A stretch of 64,000 nt of DNA from Siphonodentalium dalli (lineage: Eukaryota; Mollusca; Scaphopoda; Gadilida; Siphonodentaliidae), in contig CP136068.1 of assembly GCA_032622095.1 (NCBI GenBank), positions 51,768,443 through 51,832,442 of the forward strand, in the 5' to 3' direction. Below the pieces are notes generated by a model. The model saw nothing but the letters and a program-made list of their open reading frames with translations. It was not told where the DNA came from and made no database searches. Both the position numbers and the translations under genes were made by a program. Positions 47,218 through 57,689 of the stretch are shown one piece after another. Numbering within the stretch: position 1 is the stretch's first letter; each line of letters starts with the position of its first letter.

Positions 47218-48145
47218 GATATCGAACAGACGAGAAATGGCCTTTATTAGTAACTTCCATATCCTTCTATGTTGCCAATGTTTTTCGGCTTTTGGGACGG
47301 AAGTTATTAATCAAGTTTATGCTCTGTCTGGTCGCTTTGGACATTTTTTATTAATTCACACCACATGTCCCCAGACCAAACATTGAACCCACCCAATAGT
47401 ACTCATTCATATATAATTAAGTACTATTGGGGTGTGGTCAATTTTTGTTCTGGGGACCTGTAATTCAGACGTCTTCTACAAGTGATCTGTTTTGGCAGCG
47501 CTGATTAATTAATTCATTTAATATATTTAATATATCTTATAGAATCGTCCTGCCAAGTGTCGATTTTTAACAAATATATACTGCATGCCTCGTTAACTGT
47601 GTGTCACACATTTAATGTGGCCCATATATTGTTACCCTTTGTATAAATTGATTGTATATAATCCGGCTTATTTAACTATATATCGTGCTATATTAGATTG
47701 TCACGGTGGCATGATTGGTCTGGTATATTCATTGTAAATTTATGTAACCGTACTTCACCTCCAATTTACAACAATAATTGAATTTCATCATCTATGTCGT
47801 TAGCAACTGAAACCATCATGACCCTCAATATACTGAGCTGGCATGATATCGAACAGACGAGAAATGGCCTTTATTAGTAACTTCCATATCCTTCTATGTT
47901 GCCAATGTTTTTCGGCTTTTGGGACGGAAGTTATTAATCAAGTTTATGCTCTTGTCTGGTCGCTTTGGCAATTTTTTTTATTGATTCACACCACATGTCC
48001 CCAGAGCAAACATTGTACCCACCCCAATACGGCCAATAGTACTCAATCATATATAATTAAGTACTATTGGGGTGGTCAATTTTTGTTCTGGGGACCTGTG
48101 ATTCAGACGTCTTCTACAAGTGATCTGTTTTGGCAAATTTATGTA
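47218..48145 (+). repeat. Foldback repeat family C, two more copies
   Basis: Units at 47218-47845 and 47848-48145 (truncated after the GATCTGTTTTGGCA block) match 45569-46190 closely, including the CAATAGTACT/AGTACTATTG inverted core. Confidence 0.8.
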
Positions 48146-49512
48146 ACGGTACATTTCTTATTGATTCATAAGTCAAACACCCGCAATATTCTTAGCTGGC
48201 AATTTTAAATGCTCTTTAATCTCTGGCGTGTTATTTTTGTCCAGTTGTGCTGTTTTTTGTGTACTGATGAATATAAAACATTATATCTTGTTATATTATC
48301 TAAATAAAAATATTAATAGACATTATTTCTTCATTACTTTCACACAGTGACGTGGCTAGGGGATGGGGCTCAATGCAGTGGAGTGGTGTCTGCTCCCTCG
48401 CATACCAGTGCCTAACTGGTAGCATTTTCTCAGTGGATCAATAGCATCGTGGTCATAAAGTGGCAATATAAACACGGTATTTGCTCAACGACTGCGCACG
48501 CTACTAATTAAACGATCTTATCTGTTTGACTTAATTGCGTGGCATACATATATGCACTATAGTATAGTGGAGTTATGTAATAATAAAAGTGGGATTTCTT
48601 GAAATCGCTGCGTTGTCTCGGAATACCACAACGGATAACTAGATCGTATTCAAAATGTTTTTAATTTTTATAAGAAATCAAAATGTGCATTCGCGCGCAG
48701 AAGGGATGCATGCATCTGTGCCATTGAAGGTTTCAGATAGAGTTAATATATAGACAAATATAAACGATCTTTATGACATCACCCTCTACCTCTCTCGAAA
48801 ATATGTGAACGGAGCGTGTGTTCTCATTTTCTGCAAATGTAGTACTGTTCGTTAAACATATTCATATTTGTTCAAATCGCCATTAACGGAAAAATATTTA
48901 CTCAGGTTGGGACCCCTACTTTTGTTCCTTAATATATCGGCAGGTTATCCAGAAGGGAGGGGCTCGGGAAATATCTAGTTACACAGAGGGAATATTCCCC
49001 TTTCCGATGGCTATGTTCTATTAACGTCCGTGTGCAAACGCTCTTTATCTATACCCTGCAATCCAACGAACGCTGTTTATTTGTCATGCTTAAACTTACA
49101 AACATCAAAATTTATTTATCATCTCTGGCGAAAAGTGCAGCTAGTCGCTCGCGAAAATAAATAAATATATTTGTCCGATATCAATTCAGAACGATATATA
49201 TCCTCTATTTCGTTCAGCCAAAATAACGCAATGTCGCACAACGGTAATTTTTGTTAACCGCAACAGTTTGCCCTAACAGCATCATATCAATTCAGCAGGG
49301 CCCAACCGTATTAACATGACCATTTGACCAGGTGTTGTCGACAATTCTTTGGTTTGAAATTATAAATGAGTCAAATCGTGCAATTCACCAAATTTGAAAT
49401 TATATAATGAAATGTGTTGCGTGAACAATTCATATAGTTGGATAGTTTGAATTTTAACTGAATATATCAATATACAGTCGATACACATTGGGTTCTCTAT
49501 GATGTCCATGCA
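48146..49512. other. Intergenic, no gene recognised
   Basis: AT-rich sequence with scattered ORFs shorter than 60 codons. No splice-supported exon or clear repeat. Confidence 0.45.
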
Positions 49513-49886
49513 CTATATATATTCTTCCATTTTCCACTTGGCATAGTTGTTAGTATGCCTGGCTATTTTGGCACACTTTGATGACGAGAACATCAAATTG
49601 AAATAGTACAAAGTTGTTGCTGTATCAGTGTCGAATTCATCTGGTATAACTGGCCCTGTCCTTTGGGTAAATGGCGGAAGTGACACCTTTCGAAGTTTAT
49701 ATGACCAGCCAATCGGGTTAGTATTCAAGCTACTATCGGCGATGGAGATCAGATTGTCGCTGGTAGCAGGGGGGAGCAATCGTCATCTGAATCTTCTGAT
49801 GACGAGAAACTGCAATCTCCGCTAAAATCGCTATCATCTCCCATAAACATGTCGATCAATTGCTGTTTCGAAAATTTTGCAGCCAT
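49513..49886 (-). pseudogene. piggyBac transposase fragment (N-terminal)
   Basis: Minus-strand ATG at 49886 opens MAAKFSKQQLIDMFMGDDSD and an acidic Ser-rich stretch (SFSSSEDSDDDCSP). The frame breaks at a run of six G (plus strand, about 49769). The next frame has WSYKLRKVSLPPFT, FDTDTATTLYYFNLMFSS and IARHTNNYAKWK. The acidic N-terminus, then a small hydrophobic FxLxF element and a TNxYA motif, is the start of the piggyBac (DDE_Tnp_1_7) domain. The frame stops at 49513, so the catalytic part is missing. Confidence 0.65.
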
Positions 49887-50282
49887 ATTGTTCTTAATAC
49901 TTAGAATGGTACCACTGATGTCTGTCCCCAATATAAACCCAAAGTAACACAGATGTGTCGCGCGATGCCCACGGTGCTACGTTTATTGTTATTAGATACG
50001 CAAATAACGAGTGGACATAACCGGGCGGTCTCTATTAGAAACTAACGGAGAGAATATGGGCGAACTCATTAGTTCTTTAATGAGAAATCACTCGGGTATA
50101 ACCTTTCACCTCTGTGGCAGACAGCGGCAATTAACATTTCTGGTATGTGTCATTCCCAATACACCCACGAATACACTGTGTATTAGGGGATTATGGGGCG
50201 CCTATAGTATACTAAGGATTATGTTTAGTTTACAAAGCCGACGGCAGTCCATATGTCGCGTATGTTGTCTGATGATGATCTG

Positions 50283-50365
50283 AGTATAATTTCATGTCGC
50301 AGACCGGGTAGGGAGGTCGGAATACAGTGTGCTGTTCCCTGCACCCTTTCTTGATTTTGGTATAT
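50283..50365 (-). repeat. Isolated LINE 3'-end fragment
   Basis: On the minus strand AATCAAGAAAGGGTGCAGGG, TTCCGACCTCCCTACCCGG and TCTGCGACATG correspond to the last 80 bp of the Jockey-like LINE tail. Nothing LINE-like lies upstream of it, so it is a very short truncated insertion. Confidence 0.7.
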
Positions 50366-50889
50366 AGCTGACTGAATACGATGCATGAATTAAATTGGCT
50401 TAAAATTGCCCAAGTTTTATGGTAACAGTCTCAGTCAAAAATGAGAGAGAGAAGACTATACTTGACCTTTTAGAGTATCTTAATACAGTCTCGACACATA
50501 CACATACTCAAGTCAATTATATTGATGAACACAGAATATTTTGACCGAAAATCCGCCCGTGGACTCGGGTGGGGGTGGTGGGGGTTTAAACCGCACCTAT
50601 GATTTGCTAAGTATTTCGGTAGAATGAAAGCCCAAATGACGGACATATATAAGTCGATAGAACACGCCGATGATTCATCTTGGGTGTGTAATTCTTGTCC
50701 GAAAATTTGGTGTAAAATACAGAATGTACCTATACATACCGAAAGTCCGTCGGTGGATCCGTTCAATACAAACATGTGTCTGGCACAAAAGACAGATATG
50801 TAGACTAATATTCATTATAATTGATTACATCAGCCAAAGCCAGTAGCCGGCACGATGTGTACAACAATTATATAGGAACAAACCAAGTT

Positions 50890-51430
50890 GGTTATTTCTT
50901 TTATTTTATTATTATTATTTATTATTATTATTAATAATATCTCTCCTTATCACAATTGACATAAGAGATCATTACAAGTAATAACATAAGTGATGATATC
51001 AATGAATGAGCATGGAAGCAAAAATGTATGTTTTGTTTTTTAAATGTGATTCCAATTATAATCATGAATGTTGCATAAGTCATCACATATTTCGCCTCCG
51101 GATGCACACATACGAGTGTAAGCTCTCGAGGTGGTTACAGCGTTTCAGTAGCGTGTTTGATAAAAAGTGCAAGACCATCATTTATATTTTCATGTCCAGA
51201 GTTAAATAATTCGTACAACTTAAATTTATTTGGTTTCGTATAAAAATATGCATCAATGTACTTTTTGCGTACTTCAGTAAGAGACTCGCAGATCAAAATA
51301 AAGTGGTATTCATCACACACTGCATTCCCACACTTATTACAAATTCGTAGCGCAGCATCTGTATTTGTCCATGAGCCTGTTTCAATATGTGGTCTACGAT
51401 TTTTAGTCCTGAATTTTACATGCATAGGAC
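50890..51430 (-). mobile_element. 5'-truncated non-LTR retrotransposon
   Basis: The minus-strand ORF 51425-51135 has RPHIETGSWTN, RICNKCGNAVCDEYHFILIC and RKKYIDAYFYTKPN. C-x2-C...DE-x-HFxxxC is the C-terminal cysteine-histidine motif that follows the reverse transcriptase in many LINEs. About 200 bp of 3' UTR follows, then an (ATT/ATA)n tail (50895-50937). The LINE family differs from the 34-kb element. Only the end survives; the frame itself is intact to its stop. Confidence 0.75.
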
Positions 51431-51718
51431 TCCCGGGCTTCGGAGCGGTGGTCCTTTTCAGGGCCTATACAGGTTCCAAAAAAACCCCAAAACAAACAAA
51501 TATTGTAAACGCTTCCAACAACATGTAATTCGATGCACTGCGAACATCGTACAAACACTACTGATGCATCAACTCGGGAAATATCTAGTTACACAGAGTG
51601 ATTGTTCCCGTCTACGATGGCATCAAAATTAATTCCCAGGTTCGATTACAAAACGAACCATGTGATGTCCGTCATAATTTCGAAAAGCACTTAGACTGCA
51701 CATATTATATAAATAAAT

Positions 51719-51808
51719 ATATACACTGAAATAATTGTTGGGTATAAATAATAATGATATATAAATATCATTATTATTTATTCCCAACAATTATTTCCGT
51801 GTATATCT
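51719..51808. repeat. Inverted repeat hairpin
   Basis: ATACACTGAAATAATTGTTGGG and its reverse complement, with one change, surround ATAATAATGATAT...ATATCATTATTAT. The result is a nearly continuous stem of about 40 bp. Confidence 0.8.
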
Positions 51809-52615
51809 ATTTATTGCTGTGTAATTTGGCGACCATCTCTTGGATTTCAAAATTGAATCAGTTGACGTGGATGTTATCGTGGATGTTGAAATTGAGATGA
51901 AGATAGAAACGAGTCATTTTAGGGTCATTCGGGAAAAAATATGGCGTCCAGTGGCCAATTTGGTTTTCACTCTACGATATGACTAAATATTTCTACAAAA
52001 TCCATTAACATGGGCTGCAGCCCCATCTGTTTGGTTGATCTTCGTGTAATTTGTCATGGATGTTGATGAGATGAGATCGACTCATTTTGGGGTCATTCGG
52101 CCAAAAAAAAAACATAGCCGCTGATGGCTATCCTGAAGTTAATTCACTAAATCCTTTGGCACTCTTAATTTGATTTGTTAGGGTTTATCGTCGTTCTAGC
52201 CGTTAGGCTACACACGACGTTGTCAATTTTACAGGTGGACGAAAAATACCACGCAGAGTCGTAGTAAATAATTGCAATTTATTCTATGATATACATGTAT
52301 GCCATGCATATATAAGATAATTCACTGTTACAAACTGTTTCAAGAAGATCCAGTCACGATTGAAAGGGTTGGGCGGGGGCAAGTTTGTGTGTTTCAGCAT
52401 AGCATAACGCTCAATAATAGCTATACAAATGTCCCCGGGAACTAAATATATTACCAGTGATGTGGAAATATCGTCGGTTGTTTTTTTTATATAAGAAACC
52501 AGTAAAGTGAACATAAATATTGTTTTATTTATCATATACACAACTTTACAATGTAAACATATATAAATAAACAGCAAAAAACATACAACACAAAGAAAGG
52601 CCAGTTAACTCAACA
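51809..52615. other. No gene; 3' flank of a minus-strand gene
   Basis: Two copies of a segment with TCATTTT(A/G)GGGTCATTCGG (51915 and 52083) show a local direct repeat. A family B fragment lies at 52295-52370. On the minus strand AATAAA at about 52517 could be the poly(A) signal of the gene ending at 52616. Confidence 0.5.
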
Positions 52616-53918
52616 TTACAATAACTCAAATCCTTTGAGACAGCTAGATGGTATGTCAACAAATGACAACAAGACTGATCGCTGTCTGTTGGTGTACAGA
52701 GTTATTTCTGCCTTCCTACATTCGTCGATGCTTATTCTGACTACTGCGTCATGCTTACTTTTTCGTAACTGCCCTGGAAGGAAAAAACAGGTTAAATAAC
52801 TAACCAAATAAATCACAATTTTTTTTATTTCGCCATATAACCTCGGTAAATATATTGTTAAAGTTATCCTACTGGTGTTGTTCTTATCCCTATTTTTTAA
52901 CGGGTATTAGCATTATATATATGCCAATTTTGTTTGTGTGTGTTCGAGACTATACAATATTTTTTACACTAAAGTGATCCTCACCTTGTGGCTGAATTGA
53001 AAGACTCCCATTTGCATATGTTCGTGTATATGGTCACCCATCTGATACTTGCATGTATGTTTCTATTTTAATGGGAGTCACCAATATACGACTACGCTCT
53101 GACGATCTCCATAAAGACGGTTTGATTTGGTTTTGAAGAAAACGCCGTAATTTCAAACACGAAAATTCCAGTCAGCAATGTGTTTGATTCTGATCAAATT
53201 AGATATTAGTAAAATAAGTAACTATAGGTGACAATAACACATACCTCTCTGTATAGCTCGTCTCTGTTTCCGTAGGCACCAAATCATGTGAACGCATTGT
53301 CTGCCCATTTGCAATATCCCGGTATCTAGGATTCTATTCAATGTAGAGTGTCACGTAAAATGGAGGATGTTGATTTTTTCTCCTGGTAGTTGAAACACCC
53401 TATATTCCAGTAAGATTGGGTCAATCTGAAAATATACACACACTTTCTATATACTTACTGGAATATAAATGTTTAAATATGCCGGGTAGGCAGCACATTT
53501 GTTATCCAAAGAAAACAAATGATAACAATGAGTCTAATTCGCCAGATTACTTTTCTACTACAGTTATAACCATTTTCACGTAAACACCAAAATACGGATT
53601 TCCTCTATAAGTGTATAATGAATTTAACTAGTTGCCTGAATTTTAGCTCAGGTGGATTTACCAAGTCAACCACTTTTGACACAATTCATGAATGGTCATA
53701 TGGACGCCAAATCCATCGTTCAAAAATAAAGCTAATTAAACACAAAGAGATATGCGGCGTTTGTGCTCACTCGCGATGTAGCTAAACTATGAAACAGGAA
53801 TTTGTACGATAAATGTTTTACTCACGGGAACAGTGTGGCCTTGTTCGCATTGAATGAACGTTTTGTAGTTCTTGTTACAGATAGTAACTCTTCCGTCAGT
53901 GTAGCCTTGTTGGATTAT
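52616..53918 (-). CDS. 3' part of an unrecognised three-exon gene, with one in-frame stop
   Basis: Exons on the minus strand: 53918-53826 (31 codons, acceptor CCTTGCAG, donor CCC|GTGAGT), 53425-53245 (acceptor TATTTTCAG, donor GAG|GTATGT) and 52773-52616 (acceptor TTTTTTCCTTCCAG, ends TAA). Phases agree at both junctions (0 and 1). The peptide reads IIQQGYTDGRVTICNKNY, then PILLEYRVFQLPGEKINIL, CLRKQRRAIQR, then KHDAVVRISIDECRKAEITL to FELL. A single TGA lies at 53353-53351 in the middle exon, in an ACG-TGA context that could come from CGA. Either this is a pseudogene, the stop is an error or allele, or the second exon begins later. The 5' part is not found. Poly(A) signal about 95 bp downstream. 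Family not recognised. Confidence 0.5.
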
Positions 53919-54384
53919 CTGCAAGGATACTGGACTCTGATGCTCCTAACTTTGTGGCAGCAGTTGAAATTGAAAAACAACCATCGACTAGAACAAGAAA
54001 AATACAAACATTAATTTTTGATGTGCCAATCGGGTCTGCTAAAAAAAACACAGATAAAAGTCATTGCCGTGTGAATTTCAGTTTAATAATATTGTAGCCT
54101 CCAAAGACAATAATAAGTGTTTGTCCCACTGTGACAATGAAAATAAGAACCAACACGTTTTTAATTTGGGTAGACTGTGATAAAAAATATGTTAATCGTT
54201 TGAACATCATGGCTTAATCTTGGGCGAGATATTTAACAGACATGGTGAGCGATTTTATTTTAATGCTGTGGTATTGTATAAGCTTAGTATGCTAGAGACC
54301 AGTAGTATAATTCGTATCACCAGCCATGGGCAATTTATACCATGAATCTAGCATCCTTGTAAATACAAACCTCGATGGAGTTCA

Positions 54385-54660
54385 TCATAGTAAGCCCACC
54401 TTATGCTGGCGGCCGACACAATCGTGGATAGTGTACAAACAGGCGAAAGGGCCTCATCTGTCGGTGGCTGTTCACACATGCTCTGTCGGCAACCCTGAGT
54501 GTCGGCGGGAAAGCAAAAATAAAAACCCGGCATACTAGTTCACTTGTGCTATCATAGTAAGTCGGCCTTATATGATGGCGGCCGACAACATTGTTGATAG
54601 TTGTACAAACAAGCGCAGGTAAAACTTCGCAGGTGCTAATGCCGACAAACCTGAGTGTCG
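54385..54660. repeat. Two diverged tandem copies of an about 170-bp unit
   Basis: ATAGTAAG...GGCGGCCGACA...GATAGT.GTACAAAC...CTGAGTGTCGG occurs at 54388-54508 and 54553-54663. It lies just upstream of the promoter of the next gene and could be promoter-proximal regulatory DNA or a simple duplication. Confidence 0.6.
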
Positions 54661-54771
54661 GAAAGCGGCAAAACAAGAAAGAAAACAATACTGATTCACG
54701 AGCGGTGAAAAACAAATTCAACCCATGTGACAGGTATAACTCGCTGTTCAAAAATGAGAACACCGAAATTG

Positions 54772-54779
54772 TATATAAG
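54772..54779 (+). promoter_or_regulatory. TATA box
   Basis: TATATAAG lies 44 bp before the ATG at 54823, which leaves room for a transcription start about 30 bp downstream of the box and a 5' UTR of roughly 20 bp. The ATG itself is in a good context (CACCATGA). Confidence 0.55.
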
Positions 54780-54822
54780 GGTTACTTTGGATACGATATG
54801 CATACCCGTTACAATAGTCACC

Positions 54823-56810
54823 ATGAACACCAGAAGACCACCAAGGGAACCACAGCCAAACCATTTTTTGGTAAAGTTCGAGGACGGCGTTCTGATGGTT
54901 AGAACGAAGTCCCTATTGAAAAGGACAATTGAAAAGATAGATATTGGTATCACGTATGATGTCCAATATAACAGGGCAACCGACGTTGCACAGGTTAGTG
55001 AGTGTCTAAAATTATGTCTGTTAATTCGACCATCACCATACCAATTTCATAACCCCACGCAACTTGAAACATACGTCACTTGATTTTCCAACAAAAACTA
55101 ATTGCATTATTATTCATTGGTTAGTCACTTACCCAACATAAAATTTCTTTAGAACTGGTTTGTGAAAAATATAATATATGAAAAATCTCATATATATTTT
55201 GAAGACCTCTGTCTGTCTGTATGTATGTTTGTTTGTCATTAATACAAATCTACGATTCTCGACCGATCGGGACGAAACTTGGTACGTGTGTGTAGTTTGA
55301 CCAGGCGGTGGTCGTTGTCGTATTGGCGAGCCCGTGCGACGCCCGTGCAGCGCATGCGCAGACGAGATCTCGGAAACGGGTGGAGCTATCGACTTGAAAT
55401 TTGGTATGTGAATGTATCTTGCCCCGGATACGAATTTTATCGGGTCGCCGAGCCCGTGCGACGCCAGCTTCGCGCATGCGCACACGAGATCTCGGAAACG
55501 GGTGGAGCTATCGACTTGAAATTTGGTATGTGAATGTATCTTGCCCCGGATACGAATTTTATCGGGTCGCCGAGCCCGTGTGAAGCCAGCTTCGCGCATG
55601 CGCAGACCAGATCTCGGAAACGGGTAGAGCTATCGACTTGAAATTTGGTTTTTGAATAGCCCGGACAACGTCGGGCTCATCGGCTAGTATAATATATAAC
55701 AGTTCAGTTGTGTAATTGTAGTTTTGACTTCACTACTGTACTGAGTCTTATCTAAATAAATGTAATAATTAAACACCACACATATGAGATATAAATTATT
55801 TACAATTATGTAATACTAGCTTCAACTTTTATGCGAATCTCGATCACTATAGCTATCTGTCATGTCAAATGCCCGCATAACCTCGATAAGCGACATTATG
55901 CAAATAAGTGATTTTATTAGTTGCAAATCTTATATTGCATTAATATATCCATCATGTCGGTCCAGTCATTTTCATGAAATGTTATTTCTCATAGGTTAAT
56001 TTGATCAATTTTAATTCAGGTGCTGGCTTCCGGAACATATCTTAAGATGAAGGAGATAGAGAAACAGCTTCTGAAATATGAAGTAAACCAGGTATAGCTA
56101 TATTAAGTAACACATCTGTAGCACAAATTTGGGTAAACTTTACACTTGAAATAGCAAGATTAGCGATCCATTTCGAATGTCATAAAATTTCTCAAATTCT
56201 ATTCTATTTGTCTTTTATTGATGCAGTGCGAGTCATCATCATTCAAATCGTGAGAGTATATATATACAAGTTCATAATGTATAGTATAAATGCCCAAAAA
56301 TCATTCATTTTCTGCGACTAGGCTGCAATGTTTTTTTCTTTGTTTCACATAGAAGTAAAGCAAATGCTCTTTATTCAAACCATATAATGAATAGTGTACA
56401 ATTAAACACTCTTTATATTTAACAAGTTTAATTTTTCTACCTATACAATCGGGTTTAGACCCAGACAAATATCTGAGTTCTTGCCAGACCCTTCGAAAGA
56501 CATTCGCATCAAATGTAATGGACAGCGACGCATATAAATACATTGACATAATATATACACGTTGCATTATATATGGTGATTATTTACTGAACATGCATTT
56601 TCCTTTCAGGAATCGGAACCCGGTAGTGAGACTCGGAGCATGGACGTGACGATGACATTTTCTCTGAATGTGTCAGATTATCTGGCAGTTCTGCAGGACT
56701 TCAATGAGTCCGTACCACTAAACTCAACACCACGACAGTCGCCACAGCAGCAGACAGAAGGCGCCTACATATTAACACCACCAACATCCCCGATGCCATC
56801 GCCTATATAA
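54823..56810 (+). CDS. Small three-exon gene, 147 aa, SH3/Tudor-like N-terminus
   Basis: Exons 54823-54993, 56020-56091 and 56610-56810 are joined by CAG|GTTAGT, TTAATTCAG|, CAG|GTATAG and CCTTTCAG|, all in phase 0, ending in TAA. Residues 1-13 are basic/Pro-rich (MNTRRPPREPQPN). 14-57 (FLVKFEDGVLMVRTKSL, IDIGITYDVQYN) have the strand pattern of a small Tudor/SH3-like reader such as precedes BEN domains. 58-81 (YLKMKEIEKQLLKYE) are helical. 82-147 end in a Pro/Ser/Gln tail (NSTPRQSPQQQ, TPPTSPMPSPI). Intron 1 contains the Helitron at 55186. The 3' UTR has TGTTGTTGGATGTAGATAAG repeats and an inverted repeat. This is the one intact gene model in the window. Function not known; nuclear, chromatin-linked by inference. 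Confidence 0.65.
55186..55687 (+). mobile_element. Non-autonomous Helitron
   Basis: It starts TCTCATATATATTTTGAAG after an A, with CTGTCTGTCTGTATG just inside. It ends with the hairpin AGCCCGGACAACGTCGGGCT (55658-55677), six bases, CTAG and then T. This is the A^T insertion, 5'-TC and hairpin-CTRR-3' pattern of Helitrons. The middle has three copies of the about 126-bp GC-rich unit with ATCTCGGAAACGGGTGGAG shared with 8590-8960. No Rep/helicase. The minus-strand 156-codon ORF is only the repeat unit read through. Confidence 0.8.
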
Positions 56811-56884
56811 GTTGCTAAATATATATGATGTTGTTGGATGTAGATAAGATGTTGTTGGATGTAGATAAGCCTGTTGTTGTTGTT

Positions 56885-57066
56885 GTTGTTGTTGGATATC
56901 GCCATTGTGTACTGAACAGTATATTAATTGTATACAAGGGGGTCGGGGCACAAGTGACTTGACGGAGGGAGGGGACGGGGTCTTAATTAAACAACAGAAC
57001 TTGTGCTTCAATACTCCTCTATATAATTAATATACTGTTCAGTACACAATAGTATTATCCAACAGC
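56885..57066. repeat. Inverted repeat downstream of the three-exon gene
   Basis: ATTGTGTACTGAACAGTATA (56904 on) pairs with its reverse complement ending at 57050. The pairing extends with few mismatches to about 45-bp arms including GTTGGATA. It lies less than 100 bp after the stop codon, so it may be transcribed as a 3' UTR stem. It follows a (TTG)n run. Confidence 0.75.
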
Positions 57067-57689
57067 AAATTAATTAAATTCAAAGTATACTAGTATTAAA
57101 TGATGACATTATACATTACCTCGTTGTATTCTATTTCTCTCCTTCCGGGCCAGGACATGGGATTTTGAACAAAAATATAAATATCTATGAAATTCGACGC
57201 TTTGTCATTTCAATCTTGGACTCGCTCGGGAAATATTTGAACTTGAAAATAGACGATCTCTTCGTAATACGTTTTATATGGTATCCTTGTTGTAAAACAA
57301 TTATATATTAAAGCTTTTAATAATCAATATTCATTTTATTTCGATATTTTATTATGAAATTCACCAAATAGGTGGGAAATCATTGCGGTTTATGGCCACA
57401 TTGGTAAACTTCTCTAGATATTAATCGGGGTTCCCTTTGAACTGCCAAGGTGCGAAGTCCTTTGGCACCTGTGGCAGATCAAACAGACAGGAGTATATAG
57501 GGAAGAATGCTGCCTTCTGTTTATTCCCTTCCGACGAATAACTATAGCATAATTCAACGGCAATTTTTGGCATGATCGAAGATGCGTCATTTACCGATTT
57601 AGCAATACCAAATTAATCACGATCAGACGTCTAAAATATATATCCATAAATAGCGTCGATTTGAGCTGTTTCCTATAATATATATTTTT
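57067..57689. other. No gene recognised
   Basis: AT-rich sequence between the three-exon gene and the satellite. No ORF or repeat of note. Confidence 0.45.

Noticed and set aside
53802-54014. 70-codon plus-strand ORF
   Set aside because: It overlaps the minus-strand exon 53826-53918, which has better splice and phase support.
55129-55599. 156-codon minus-strand ORF with zinc-binding look
   Set aside because: Entirely within the Helitron GC-rich repeats; the same peptide units appear at 8.6-9.0 kb.
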